Shown here: positions 11,654-24,695 of the stretch, one piece after another | How the letters are laid out: the number at the start of each line of letters is the position of its first letter | How positions within the stretch are numbered: position 1 is the first letter of the stretch | Translations under genes and position numbers: made by a program | Notes under the pieces: model-generated | What the model saw: only the letters and a program-made list of their open reading frames with translations | The model's database searches: none | Told to the model about the DNA's origin: nothing | Origin: Nannobrachium achirus | Lineage: Eukaryota; Chordata; Actinopteri; Myctophiformes; Myctophidae | Direction of reading: 5' to 3' | Assembly (NCBI GenBank): GCA_963921795.1 | Contig: OY997659.1 | Coordinates: forward strand, 21,301,659 to 21,365,658 | Length of the DNA: 64,000 nucleotides

Positions 11654-12504
11654 CTGCCAAATGTCAAAACCTCAAGTTAAAAGCACTGTTATGCATTGCA
11701 TTTACTTATATCAAGCACAGCACAGAGATGTGAGAATATTTGTGTTTGTTACTCCCTTGTTATTATTGATGATGATGAAATATGAAGAACACTGATTTAC
11801 TCAGCATCACATAACTAAAACAGCTCTGACACAGTGGTAGTGGTTGATCAAACTGTGAGAGACATCATCATGATCAATATCTGTCAGAACAGTTAATATA
11901 ATATCTTTGCCTCGTGAAACCTCATATAGTATGTTCAAAACAGTCACTTTTCAGGATTCCATTAAAAATGTATCATTTTTGCAACTTTTTGGGACACTAT
12001 AATTTGACGAAGCATGGCATTAATTTACGTAGATAAGCAAAACTATGGATATAAGAGTCCCCCCCCCCCCCTTCCCTTTGTTGTACTATTGATAGATATC
12101 AGTAGGACAGTGGAGGTTAAAGAGGAAACCGGGGAAAGAGTCGGGTGGTGACACGTACTGTAGCAAAGATCCATCGCGATCGGCAATCAAACCCGGGACT
12201 TTGCATAAGCCTGTATGGTCATCGAGGGTAGGCAAGTGCTACGGTAAGTGATATGGGCTAAGGCGGAGTCTGAAGAGGTGAGTCTTCAGGCCACGGCAGA
12301 AGCTATAGGGAGTGAGTCAGCAGTTCTAATTGCAACGGGGAGTTTATTCCACAGTTTGGGGGCCAGGAGGGAGAATAGTCTGACTACTAGGCCACCACTA
12401 GGCCACCACCACCCCAAGATAAGAGTTTCCTGACCGACACAGCAACCACATAAACTGCATAAACTACTTGGACAAACTTGGCTTGGAGAGCAACGCCATG
12501 GGTC
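11654..12504. other. No gene recognised
   Basis: AT-rich intronic sequence with a C-run at 12060-12071 and, near 12184, a possible degenerate SINE fragment on the minus strand (GGTTTGATTGCC-like). Confidence 0.35.
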
Positions 12505-12508
12505 TTAA

Positions 12509-13186
12509 CTCTTTGAGCGCCAGCGCCCTCTAGGGGCCAAAGAATGCCAGCGCATCTCTCATAGGCGAGCGCTTTAGCTTCCAGGACTTCAGCTTCCAGG
12601 ACCTGACGTTCTCACGTTCATGCACGGCATGGAAATGTCCCGGATGAAGATGCTAACAGAATGGCTATTCCCATTTTGTCATCTAAAAGATCATTTTTGG
12701 GCGATTTCGCCGTAAATAAACCTCGCGCCGCTTTCCTAAAACACAAAAAAGAGATATAAGCCTTTAAAGATGCGGTCTTTCATTGGATTAGGCCGAGATT
12801 GGCGATTGCGTTCGCAAATTACGGCCGGCCGGGACGTTGTTAGCTTTCGGCTAGTAGCTACAAAAATCAAGCCAGGCTTCAGAAGGCCTCTTATCATTTT
12901 ATTCATTTAATTAAATAAAGCCGAACTACTTCGGGATCGGCACACTCGTGTACTCATCGGAAGCGGCGCCGAACATCGGGTGAACATTGGGGAGCTCAAA
13001 AATGTATTTTAAACCATTTTTAATGGAATATATCGTCGGACAGAGTAGAATGGCTAGCTGGCTAGCGGCTAGCGAGCCAGGACCACCCACGACTCTACAA
13101 GCAGCTCGGGGTAAGTGAATTAATAAAAAAAAGATTGTATTGGATTGAAATAAAGCCGAACTAGTTCGGGATCGGCACCAGATGAG
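12509..13186. mobile_element. piggyBac-like TTAA element (copy 1)
   Basis: TTAA flanks both sides (12505-12508 and 13187-13190). Ends are CTCTTTGAGCGCCAGCGCC and GGATCGGCACCAGATGAG. A subterminal direct repeat AATAAAGCCGAACTANTTCG occurs near 12914 and 13149. It shares its right half, including TTTTAATGGAATATATCGTC and AAGCAGCTCGGGGTAAGT, with 28995-29828. Non-coding and CpG-rich. Confidence 0.72.
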
Positions 13187-13702
13187 TTAATGGGTAATGC
13201 AATTAGCTGAAGCTTCCTATTATCTGAAATCATAAGAGCTCATCAGTCTAATGAACATGTGCAGCATGGTGCAGACCCTTCACACTGCATGCTGTGCCTC
13301 AGGACGACCGTTCCATCTACATTGAAGAGCATGAAAGACCCTCTCCAAAAGCTAACACGGTGGGCATATCCCCACTTAAACCCACTGATGGATGGCCCTA
13401 CCTTTGAATAATGATGCTTGTAATAAATGGGCCTCACTAGCATCTATTCATTTCAGTCCAATCTAATTATTGCCCAAAGCGAATAAAAAGACCAAACTAT
13501 TAGCGATATTACTAATTACTGAATAACCAATCAAGCTAAGTGTTCCCTGAAAAATGCTGCCGAAGCGCGCATGATGAATCGAAGAGAATGCATGTTGGAA
13601 TATGCGTGTTCGTGTGTGTCTGTGTGCGTGTGTGTGCCTGTGTGCGTGTGTGTGTGCACTGTAGGGTGTTTATGTATGCAATGAATCCAAAGGAATGCAT
13701 AT

Positions 13703-13817
<115 letters not shown>

Positions 13818-13889
13818 ATTATTCCTGGGGTCCACACAGCACAACAAACATACAAAAATTAAAACAAGTTTACAGAGAGCATAACAATT

Positions 13890-14180
13890 AAATGGTAAAT
13901 GGTGCATTTATATAGCGCCTTTCTCCAAGGCGCATTACAGAGATTGTGCATTACATTCCCCCATTCACACACACATTCATACACCGATGGCGGATGAAAC
14001 CATGCAAGGCCAACCTGCTCACCGGGATCAACTAGGTGTTCAGAGTCTTGCTCAAGGACTCTTCCTCTTCGACACCAACTCTGTCCGGGGGAGCCTGGGA
14101 ACGAACTGGGAAACTTTCGGGAACCCTCCGAGTTCTAATGACGGTTTCTCTACCCCTGAGCCACTGCCGATACAAATACA
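13890..14180 (+). repeat. Teleost interspersed repeat (TTTATATAGCGCCTTTC type)
   Basis: AAATGGTGCATTTATATAGC, CATTCACACACACATTCATA, CAGAGTCTTGCTCAAGGACT and CCCCTGAGCCACTGCCG appear in the order known from a very common fish retroelement 3' region. Family not resolved. Confidence 0.6.
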
Positions 14181-15031
<851 letters not shown>

Positions 15032-15164
15032 GCGCACACACAAACAGGGGAAAAAACACCTCAGGTGTACAATGATAAATAGGTGCTGTGTTGCCTTATT
15101 AGCCCCAGTTGGATTCCTGGCAGGAGAAAATACTCCCAGCCTAATTAACACATTGTAACTAACC

Positions 15165-15318
<154 letters not shown>

Positions 15319-15396
15319 ATGATGAAGATGCGTGTTCTTATTCCTATGGTCATGGCAAGATGGGGGGAGGAGAAAAAAGAGGACAAGAGATCCATC

Positions 15397-15560
15397 TAGG
15401 GATGGGACGATGTGAACATTTTATGTCATGATTATTGTGACCAAAGAAATCACGATTTACGATATTATTGCGATAATCAAAATCCATTATCCTGTGGCAG
15501 AACATTTGCCAAAAATAAAATAGCAGATCTACAAGCTCAAGTGTTGTGATCTGTGGCATT
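15397..15560. mobile_element. hAT-like GGGATGGGACGAT family, truncated copy
   Basis: Starts TAGGGATGGGACGATGTGAA and follows the order of 45720-46141 up to the motif arm AAAATAGCAGATCTACAAGC (15517-15536), then breaks off. Confidence 0.8.
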
Positions 15561-15662
15561 CATAATAATAATAATAAACCTTATTTGTATAGCACTTTTT
15601 AAGAACAGAGTCACTAAGTGCTTGACAGAAGAATCAATCAGAATCAATCAGTTTTGAATAGA
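15561..15662. repeat. Teleost CTTATTTGTATAGCAC repeat
   Basis: (ATA)n followed by AACCTTATTTGTATAGCACT and CACTAAGTGCTTGACAGAAG, a common fish retroelement-derived motif. Confidence 0.55.
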
Positions 15663-15908
15663 AACTGTGGAAAACTGTGCGATCGAATGGACCAAAAGAC
15701 CAAGTAAGAACAAGTAAGTATGGGAGGAGGAGGAGGGGAGAGAATGACTACCAGGGAAGTACTCTCTCACTCTCTGTTCCCTTCATCGCTCTCTTCAAAA
15801 GGGCAAGTGACAATTTGAACAATTACCCAGCGCCATTACCTCCCTCTGAACCTAGCTAGCATGGAAGAGACTGCTCTGTGTGCGCGTGCACGTTAGAGAG
15901 AGATAGCA

Positions 15909-15940
<32 letters not shown>

Positions 15941-16059
15941 ACAGAGGAAATGGTGTACATGGAGTTATTTTATTTTTTTGTGTCACACAGAGTAATTTAC
16001 CACTATGACTCTCTGGCAGAGACTAGAGGAGCCGGTTGGAGAGAGAGAGAGAGAGAGAC

Positions 16060-16095
<36 letters not shown>
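15909..16095. repeat. (GA)n and (GACA)n tracts
   Basis: GA arrays at about 15909-15934 and 16038-16058; GACA units at 16065-16094. Confidence 0.92.
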
Positions 16096-16099
<4 letters not shown>

Positions 16100-16970
16100 G
16101 AAGAAAGAAACCCAGAATGACAGTGAGTTGTTTTCTTTTTTTTTTTTTCATTTGACACAGTAATGACTCCTTTGAACCATGTCATTTTCGACATCTCCAT
16201 TTAAACAGCGTCTCCTTGATCTCGCCCCTCCACTTCTCCATTAAAGAATCATCAGTGTTAGTCAGATAACTGCCCCGACTTTCAAGTCAAGTTCTATGGT
16301 CTACGTCCAACTATTGATTTTGTTTTCATTGAATACAGATGTGCCATTTCAAAACTTTACACATCCTTCCATTGGCAGGACAGTATGTTTTCAGAGGATT
16401 TGCAGAACATTGATTGAGCTTGTAGATCAGATATTTTTGCTATTTATATGACCTTCTCTAACTTTCAAAGTTTAAATTTAAATATGAAGATGGATTCTGC
16501 TTTTCAATGGTAATGGAGTGGTGTCTTGACATCTTCGAGTATCTACCTAAAGTGAGAAAACAAGTGGAGGCCATCATAGTCAGTCACGGTGAAGTCCTAT
16601 CACTGTGACTGACTGGTCTAGATCGACCAATCAGTGAACGGGGTGATGGGCCGATCTGTCTGAAAGTAAAAACAGAGAGATGTGTCGGGGTTCGCGGTGG
16701 ATAGCTCTTCACCGAGAGTAATGACGTAATGTTGTAGTTTTATGACTTAAAAAGACAACACCGCAGTGGATAGCTTATCACCACGGTGCCTACTATGATA
16801 GGGGCTTTATGGCCTCCTCCATGCCCAGCTTCCCTTCCCCGAACACAGGCCCATAGGCTCTATGCACAGCAGCTGTATGGGTTTTACCCAATGACACTAA
16901 TGAAGGCTCTGTTCCATGATGGTCAAACAGAGTCAGGGTGCTGCTGATATTGAGCATGTTGGCTCACTGG
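16100..16970. other. No gene recognised
   Basis: Intronic sequence with a single-arm motif copy at 16412-16445 (TTGAGCTTGTAGATCAGATA). Confidence 0.35.
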
Positions 16971-17074
16971 AAACATTCTCAGGGTTCCTTGAGGGGGTTC
17001 CAAATGGACCCTTACGGGTGTGTAACTCTGAGCGTTACGGAGGTCCTTGAATTAAAGTTTTGAGAACCACTGTG
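16971..17074 (-). mobile_element. hAT-Charlie-like fragment
   Basis: GGGTTCCTTGAGGGGGTTCC and the terminal TTTTGAGAACCACTG at 17060-17074. Confidence 0.6.
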
Positions 17075-17676
17075 CTACACTAAATGTATAGCCTTCAATA
17101 GTACCATTGGTAAGACCTGTGAGGGAAGTAAGGAAGAGGCCCAATGTCTTTCCAATGCGGCTGCTGTGTATGGATGGAGCCTATTTTTGTTCAAGCATAG
17201 ACGCTCGACAAAGCCGGATGCAGCACGGTGTGTTCGAACCCACGAAGAGCCCACAAAGAGCCCAAGCTATTGATCGAATGCTTTTGTTAGCAGTTTGAAA
17301 TGGTACAGCAGTACAGTAAAGCCCGGCCTACAAGGACCACTGGGGTCTCCCCGATTTGTTCAGTTTGAAAACCAGTAGCTAAGGTAATACCATCAAGAAA
17401 CGTGCCCTACGCATGCATACCTACACATAATGTTAGTAACATGCACTACAGGTTTTTTTTTTGTGTTGAGTGGAGAGCATTTAAAGATGTATTGCAGGGT
17501 TTCCTGGAGGAGAAGCTTCAAGTTGAATGCAATCCATCTTGGTAAGGTTTTTTTAACCCCGGCGCGTAAAGGAACCCAAGGAGCGTGCACCTATGCAGAC
17601 CGTGGCGCGACAAAAGAGATCGACTCCCCAGCTGGTGTTATTGTGATGTGATCACGTGTGCACCCAGGCATGCAGG

Positions 17677-17770
<94 letters not shown>
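17677..17770. repeat. (CA)n microsatellite
   Basis: About 46 CA units. Confidence 0.97.
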
Positions 17771-17772
<2 letters not shown>

Positions 17773-18089
17773 CTGGACAGGCCTTAACGTGTAAATGACA
17801 CCAGGTGATATTTCACATTGGCAGCCGTAAGGATTGATAGCGTGGTGAAAACAGAGCTGGGATGTTAAGGACGGCGAGCGCGGCGCTCAGAACTCCAAAC
17901 CAGACCACATTCCAGAGCTTTGTCTTACAACAGGGCCCAGAGAGGAGATCACATGGCAGCGACAGGCGCCCGGCCGATAAGCGTATCAATTCTCCTCAAG
18001 AAGGAAGTTTCATATGTGTTGAACACTTGTTTCCTAAACCAACCCGGACCCCCATGGGGGGCGGGGGAGTAAAAAAAAAAAAATCATTT

Positions 18090-18370
18090 TGAGTGTCCCT
18101 CAAAATGATTTTGAGGGAGTCCCCCAGATGTTTAGCTTTAATGTGCGACATTGTTTTCTCACTTGGCAGTACAAAACCAAGCCAACATATAAGTGTGTAC
18201 AGGTGTCTCCGCACATTTCTAAAGTGACATTTTAAGGAATTGTAAGACTGTTTTAATAACTCTAAAATAAAATACATAAACTAATAATAAGACCATTACT
18301 ACGTCAAAAGTAACCAACAAACTATACTATATAAAATTGACTAACACTGGCCATATTGTCAAATATTACC
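18090..18370. mobile_element. hAT-Charlie-like internal fragment
   Basis: GTCCCCCAGATGTTTAGCTT, GACATTGTTTTCTCACTTGG and GCACATTTCTAAAGTGACAT match the interiors of 28615-30064 and, inverted, 38640-38836. Confidence 0.6.
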
Positions 18371-18717
18371 TGCTTTAACTGTTCTGCTGCTGTTGACGGC
18401 GCTCACCGTCATTGAAAGGGTTAATACCATGGCGCCGTTGACGGTGAGGACTGTGAATCTTACTGTATATACAGTAAAGATATTATTACTTACTGTACGT
18501 CGCTCCGGTCCCGCCCGCATCGGTAATGTCGGCGATTTGTTTACAACGCACGTTGGGCGTGCACGCGAAGTGAAGCTCCTCAATGTTAAGTCAATGGAGA
18601 GGCCCATAAAGAAACTTCATTTAAACAAAATAGCCATTTTGAGACATTTTGCAGCAGATCTAAATGTAAACAAGGCACAAGGCAGGGCGCAGCCATCTTC
18701 CTCTTCTTGTCCCACAC

Positions 18718-19574
18718 TAGTGGCGTTTCCATAAACTTAATCGAATTAGGGAAGCGTATTATCAGAAATACGCATTAAGACAAAGCGAATTTAGCATGTT
18801 TCCATTTGCGGGTGTCATTCGAATTAGCGACGTCGCAAGAGTTGATCGGGCTGATTTTTATCAGACCGAACCTGAGCACTGCACCGTCTGCACGTCTGAC
18901 TGCTGTGCCTCGGTCGCTGTCTAGTAGTGGGAAGAAGGTGTTATCATCATCATGGCCCCAAATAACTTTTAAATACAATTGGCGACGAGTCTCTTACGAA
19001 ATTGGCAAGAGTTCCTCTCAATACATAAAGCTACCGGTTCACCGGGAAAACCGCGGTCGCGTCGCTGCAGTTGCACAGTGCAAGTTTTAGCGTCCTCTGG
19101 AAGGTCAGGTGGCCGATCTGCAAGCTCTCAACGCGGCGCGGAGACGTGGATGTGAGCTGCAGCAGCTGCTGTGCCTGTGAGCTTGTAGATTGGGCACGTC
19201 AGGCACGCAACACCGTGGGATGAGGAAGGGTTTGCTCGCCACCGATGGCTTGAGGTGAAAACGGGAGGAATTTACACACGAACAAACAAACAACAGGTTT
19301 GTTTTGTGGGCTAACGCTATACCATGGACAAAGCGGCAGGGGATGAGGAAATGGACCTAGAACGTCATAATCTATTCGCATGTATTGTCTGACCCGTTTC
19401 CATTCACTTAAGCGCATTTAGTTTATTCGATAAAGGCTCAAAATCCTCCTCCTCCAAGCGGATAACTTTTTTTGCGGATAATGAAAGTTTATTCGCATTT
19501 TGAAGTGTTTCCATAAAAACATTTTGCGATTAAGCCGTTAATGCGCAAAAAGTGGCTTTATGGAAACGCCACTA
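18718..19574. mobile_element. TIR element, TAGTGGCGTTTCCATAAA family
   Basis: TAGTGGCGTTTCCATAAA (18718) and TTTATGGAAACGCCACTA (to 19574) are inverted termini without mismatch. The 857-bp interior has no transposase. No clear target duplication, so the superfamily is open. A palindromic motif element with a 30-bp loop sits in the middle (19108-19197). Confidence 0.8.
19108..19197. repeat. Palindromic motif element with enlarged loop
   Basis: GGTGGCCGATCTGCAAGCTC and TGTGAGCTTGTAGATTGGGC form diverged arms around about 30 bp. Confidence 0.6.
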
Positions 19575-19759
19575 ATGTCATGTGACTAGATGACGTAATC
19601 ATTGCCGTCAAGTGATAATCCAAAAAAACAAAAACAACCCCCTTCCAGCCCTTCAAAATAATAGCGGCGGCCTATGGAGGAAACGGCGTGGCACCGAGGC
19701 ACCAAGCAACCTTCAGATTAAGAGGCACTAATTGTGTTAAATAACATATCTCGCAATGC

Positions 19760-19965
19760 GAGGCCTTGTAGTTCGGCTGTTTTCAAAATGTATCTGTGGA
19801 ACAGAGTCAAGCTAAATTGAATGCCGCAACTCCTACCATTCCATTAAGTGCTTGTCAGGGTGGGGGCTGGTCCCCAGTTTATTATTCCCCCTGATTATTT
19901 TGGGGTCCCCAGGTTCAAATAGGATATTTTGGGGAGTCACGGACTGAAAAGGTTGAGAACCCTTG
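19760..19965. mobile_element. hAT-Charlie-like fragment with motif arm
   Basis: Starts with a degenerate motif arm (CCTTGTAGTTCGGCTGTTTT) and ends AAAGGTTGAGAACCC, like 10757-11003. Directly followed by the 31-bp minisatellite. Confidence 0.6.
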
Positions 19966-20547
19966 TCCTGAATTAGGTTTAGCAGGCCATGAGTTGTCCT
20001 AAACTAGGTTCAGCAGGCCATGAGTTGTCCTAAACTAGGTTCAGCAGGCCATGAGTTGTCCTAAACTAGGTTTAGCAGGCCATGAGTTGTCCTAAACTAG
20101 GTTCAGCAGGCCATGAGTTGTCCTAAACTAGGTTTAGCAGGCCATGAGTTGTCCTAAACTAGGTTCAGCAGGCCATGAGTTGTCCTAAACTAGGTTTAGC
20201 AGGCCATGAGTTGTCCTAAACTAGGTTCAGCAGGCCATGAGTTGTCCTAAACTAGGTTCAGCAGGCCATGAGTTGTCCTAAACTAGGTTTAGCAGGCCAT
20301 GAGTTGTCCTAAACTAGGTTCAGCAGGCCATGAGTTGTCCTAAACTAGGTTTAGCAGGCCATGAGTTGTCCTAAACTAGGTTCAGCAGGCCATGAGTTGT
20401 CCTAAACTAGGTTCAGCAGGCCATGAGTTGTCCTAAACTAGGTTTAGCAGGCCATGAGTTGTCCTAAACTAGGTTCAGCAGGCCATGAGTTGTCCTAAAC
20501 TAGGTTCAGCAGGCCATGAGTTGTCCTAAACTAGGTTTAGCAGGCCA
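19964..20547. repeat. 31-bp minisatellite, about 19 units
   Basis: The unit is GTCCTAAACTAGGTTYAGCA followed by GGCCATGAGTT. Units are almost identical; the main variant is GGTTC versus GGTTT. The order from the left is T C C T C T C, the same seven again, then C T C C T, so the first 14 units form two copies of a seven-unit higher-order block. Confidence 0.97.
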
Positions 20548-21046
20548 CACGTTGCAGAGAAGAACCTCTGCTCTGTGGTGCAGTGGAAAGCAGGACCAAA
20601 GAGGAGACGAGGAATCACGTGGTTGACCTTTAAAAGTCCTGTACGGTGCAAGACAATGACACAAAACAAACAAGTCTCGTTCCTCAATATGAATCATGTA
20701 TTGCATGTTTAATCTCTTAAGCCCCAGCATATTTCTTTTAATGTCTTTTGTTGTATTCAATTATTTGTTTATGTTAATTTATTTTATATACTGTATATAT
20801 GTTTTGACTATAATAAAATTGGGAAGTTTGTTTGAAAGTGGTTTGATGAGTATGTATGGAGCATATATAGCCTATAAGCTATATGAAACAGCGATATAGT
20901 TTGTTCTCATTCTCCCCATAGCCTTAACTGTGTGACACACATAAATATTGATTAATGATTTATCTTGTATGATTATTTGATTATTGTGTCTACTCTATAT
21001 TGTCTCCATTGTGTCTATGTAGAGTATGCCTTTATTTTGTTCTAAG

Positions 21047-21247
21047 CTGTCATTGTCCCCTAAGTATATGAGAGAGATGAGCAGACTGTGTTATCTACTA
21101 AGCACACTGTCCTCTGTGTATTTACACTCCAAGATAACACTGAGCTAATGTGCTCAGTGTTATCTTGGAGTGTAAATACACAGAGGACAGTGTGCTTAGT
21201 AGATAACACAGTCCTGCTCTCTCTCTCTATATAGGGGACAATGACAG
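21047..21247. repeat. Near-perfect 200-bp palindrome
   Basis: Arms 21047-21145 and 21152-21247 surround a 6-base loop (TAATGT). The inner 62 bases of each arm (21084-21145 and 21152-21213) are exact inverse complements; the outer parts keep CTGTCATTGTCCCC with a few GA/CT differences. No coding frame. Either a fold-back mobile element, a recent inverted duplication, or a hairpin RNA locus. Confidence 0.95.
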
Positions 21248-21281
21248 TGACCAAAATAACTGTAAAGACACACATGTGAAT

Positions 21282-21447
<166 letters not shown>

Positions 21448-21639
21448 GAATGCGAGCAGGCAAACATAAAACAGGGTGGGTCAAGGTGTTTGGTCAAAGT
21501 GAAATCCCGGCGCCTGACTTAACAAATCAGTAAGGGATTCAAACTGCCCAATCGGGAAGGAGCTATTTGATGACCTCAAGGGATTGGCCATCATGGTTCT
21601 ATCCGTACGCTCTCAGAGTTAAATGAACACTGAGGACTG

Positions 21640-22173
21640 CAGTGATGTCATTACGTGCGCATCCCGCATCAAAAACTCATTCAAGTCGCCCAGGGACTCA
21701 TTCATGTCATGGTCCTGGGGTCCCGGGGATGCGCCTCCATTGGAGTCCATGTTAAAATAATTTACCGGGTCACGGTAAAAGAAAAACATTTTAAAATTCC
21801 ACAGACACCACCATTGTTCATGGGTGAAAGCATCCTACTTTACCCTACGTTAACACAAATAGAATCCATGTAGAAAGTCTTAAACAGGCGATAGAAACGT
21901 CAATGTTTTGATTCCACCGACGTCCGATGCCATTTTGCGCGCCCGAATTCATTAGCACATGTTTTAGTAGTTTTAGTAGTTCTAAGTTCAAACATTAGCC
22001 AAATTGTAAAATAAATATAAGAAATAGGCAAACATTTTGAAAATAGCCGATCTACAAGCTCACAGCGCTCGAAAACATTGTATTGAGGACTCATAAAACT
22101 TTTCTGGGACCCATTTGAATGGCCACCTGTGGGTCCCGGGACCCATTACATTGAAAACCTAGTAACATCACTG
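21640..22173. mobile_element. TIR element inserted in a minisatellite, 6-bp duplication
   Basis: Ends CAGTGATGTCATTA and TAGTAACATCACTG are inverted (12 of 14). GGACTG flanks both sides (21634-21639, 22174-22179). Left and right flanks continue each other as the 40-bp minisatellite unit found at 22176-22320. The interior resembles the hAT-Charlie-like set (CAAACATTAGCCAAATTGTA) and carries a single motif arm at 22039-22070. Confidence 0.75.
22039..22070. repeat. Single-arm motif copy
   Basis: GAAAATAGCCGATCTACAAG then CTCACAGCGCTC, without a facing arm. Confidence 0.8.
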
Positions 22174-22175
22174 GG

Positions 22176-22320
22176 ACTGTACAGTGTCTAACAGCTAGTT
22201 AAATGAACACTGAGGACTGTACAGTGTCTAACAGCTAGTTAAATGAACACTGAGGACTGTACAGTGTCTAACAGCTAGTTAAATGAACACTGAGGACTGT
22301 ACAGTGTCTAACAGCTAGTT
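22176..22320. repeat. 40-bp minisatellite, 3.6 units
   Basis: The unit ACTGTACAGTGTCTAACAGC plus TAGTTAAATGAACACTGAGG repeats at 22176, 22216, 22256 and 22296 without differences. Half of one more unit lies left of the TIR element at 21617-21639. Confidence 0.97.
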
Positions 22321-22515
22321 GGATCAGGAGGTAAAAGGGTGTTCAAGGTAAGAACAGTCTAACGGTACATACAGTACCGTACAAGCACATGATGGACATA
22401 ACATCAGAAAACGGAAAACAACAGAAAGAGCGCAACGGGGAGAAGGAGAAGAGGACCCCCCAAGGGGTCCTTGGGGGGGTATACTTTGCGTATACTTTTT
22501 TTATACTTTGGCTAT

Positions 22516-22678
22516 TCAAAAATAGCAGATCTAAAAGCTATGAGCTTATAGATCTGCTATTTTAGAAATAGAGATGCTCCGATTGAACGGTGAGTGATCG
22601 CGATCGGCCGATAATGCCTCTATCGGCTTAGATCGGTATCGGCTTTGCCGATCTACAAGCTAGATCAGCTATTTTCAC
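22516..22678. repeat. Two palindromic motif copies around a hAT-like fragment
   Basis: TCAAAAATAGCAGATCTAAA faces AGCTTATAGATCTGCTATTT (22516-22568), and a reduced copy GCCGATCTACAAGCTAGATC lies at 22647-22678. Between them is a CGATCGGCCGATAATGCCTC stretch like the ends of 26657-27254. Confidence 0.75.
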
Positions 22679-22765
22679 AATATTTATCAGTGGGACTGAA
22701 TGTAACCTCAGCTTCAACTCCTACAATTTGAATTGGATACTAAAGGACCTCAGCCTGCAATCTCC

Positions 22766-22950
22766 TAATGCAGGGGTCTTCAACAGGGGGTCCGCGACCC
22801 CTAGGGGGTCCGCGGAGGTACTGCAGGGGGTCCGCGAAATTATTGGTAAAAAAAAAAAAAAAAAAAAAAAAGATTTCAAAAACATTTTTTTTTCTTTTTT
22901 TCTTTTTTTTTACATTTATGTTAAAAAAAATCATGATTTTATCCATTTTG
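22766..22950. repeat. GGGGGTCCGCG repeat and poly-A/poly-T
   Basis: A hAT-Charlie-like start (CAGGGGTCTTCAACAGGGGG) with GGGGGTCCGCG repeated three times, followed by about 24 A and T-rich runs. Confidence 0.65.
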
Positions 22951-24103
22951 AATAGCTTGAATACATGATTACTATGCAATTGACAGATTGTTGATATTAT
23001 TGACATTGGTTCTCAGTTAATAAGTAGTATGTTTAGAAATGGTAGTGGTACGGCCCACCCTGCTCGCTGTAACTTGTACATGTTTAAAATAAAAAAGATA
23101 TGTCGTAGCCCCGATGATGCATATGACGTAATTTTGCCGGGAAAAACAGCCCCGGTCACGGCCACCAGGGCTCAGTAGAACACATATAAAGAAAAGGCTT
23201 TGGGAGCTGAAATGAACAGAGTGGGTGTTCTAAAACTTTAGCGATTTAATAATTAGGACAATTTTAAGATTTGTTTTATTAAAAAAGTTACATAGTATAG
23301 CTTTAAGCAAGCAAAGTTGAAAGGCATAAAAGATTGTGTCCATGGTGGCTGCAATGGTAATGCAAGCTCGTCTCTTATCAGATGTGAGGGCTCCGTATGA
23401 GAAAAAAAAAGAAAGAAAAGAAAAAGAAGCAGAGAAAAGACAGATTATGGAGTGAGGTCGGCAGAGACGGGAGGGGCCGGGGGTTCATTCCCAGTTCAAG
23501 TTTCAGTTCAATTCATGCTCAACAGAAACACAATCCATGAAATTCGGCGTGATCAGTCTGTCTGCTTTAGATTGTCCTCTGAAGGCTCACTTATTCTCCC
23601 ACTTGCACTTCTCATTGTAAAGCGCTCTGCAGAGCTGCATCTGCCAAGTGCCCGCAAAGTGAAGGTATAATGGAAAACTTAAATTTACATTTTTTTCTCT
23701 CTCTCTCCGGATTCAAAGGACGGCAGATGTCGCAGACAAAAAAAATGTGAGACTGTGTTCAAGGAGAGCAGAGCGGAGAGGAGCTCCAACTCACATCGTG
23801 TTCTTGCATATTCATTTTTTTTCCCCGAGCACTCCTCTCTTCACAAAAGTTATTGCCTGGCTGTGACTGTTTTCCAAGTGAGTCTGAACTGACAATGAAC
23901 AAACGGTGTTCTGTGTGTTTAGACCACAAAGTAAAAAATCGGGGACTGTGAAGTATATGCATGGATTGAAGAAATATAAAATCTCACAGCTGAAAATGGT
24001 ATGACCAAGTCCTAATGTGTGATTTTGTGAAAGAGTGTTGAAAGGAGCCCCCACCCACACTAGCGCCTATTCCTAAACAATTAAAATTATGATGTTTTAG
24101 TAA
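22951..24103. other. No gene recognised
   Basis: AT-rich intronic sequence with A-rich tracts; no exon with splice sites found. Confidence 0.35.
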
Positions 24104-24306
24104 TAAAGGGTATGCGTGTGACATCATCATCATATCCAGAAGTTATTTGAGAACGCCTACTGAGTGGGTAAAAACTACTTTCTGGCCTTGACACTGACAG
24201 CCCATACATCCAAACACAAAAGTCCTAATTGATTGCATTAAACAACATTAAACGACGTCACTTTGCCACTCGATTTGCTATTCACTTGCATGTGCATACC
24301 CTCTAT
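24104..24306. mobile_element. Short TIR element, GGGTATGCRYGTGAC type
   Basis: TAAAGGGTATGCGTGTGACA at the left and GCATGTGCATACCCTCTA at the right are imperfect inverted ends; a half copy is at 8949. Confidence 0.55.
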
Positions 24307-24460
24307 ATTGTTCCTGCAGTTCTACATACAGCCAACCAGGTGAAGAAATAACAGACTGAGGCTTTAAACTTAGCTTTTAGGAACTATCCAAGACTATTAA
24401 CATTTCATCAATATGTTTCGGGAACATATAGCTTTATAATTACAACCTTATACTTATAAC

Positions 24461-24498
24461 CGAAAATAGTTGACAGCTTGTAGATCGTCTATTTCCGC
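24461..24498. repeat. Reduced palindromic motif copy
   Basis: CGAAAATAGTTGACAGCTTG then TAGATCGTCTATTTCCG: the right arm is kept and the left arm is reduced to its outer part. Confidence 0.65.
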
Positions 24499-24519
24499 TG
24501 TGCAACATGCTTCCGCACG

Positions 24520-24520
<1 letters not shown>

Positions 24521-24572
<52 letters not shown>
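24521..24572. repeat. (TG)n microsatellite
   Basis: About 26 TG units. Confidence 0.96.
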
Positions 24573-24574
<2 letters not shown>

Positions 24575-24695
24575 ACATTCATGTGGCCTAGTCGCTTCTT
24601 TTGGACTTGTTTTCATAAACCTGGTTGCTCGTTCAAACCCCTAGTCGCCATGGTGGTGGTGGTGGTGGTCGGGACCTTTCCCCTGAGAAAACCGT

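Noticed and set aside
12170-12245. tRNA-derived SINE on the minus strand
   Set aside because: Only a box B-like GGTTTGATTGCC; no convincing box A.
19964-20547. CRISPR-like array
   Set aside because: Units are contiguous without unique spacers, in a vertebrate genome; it is a minisatellite.
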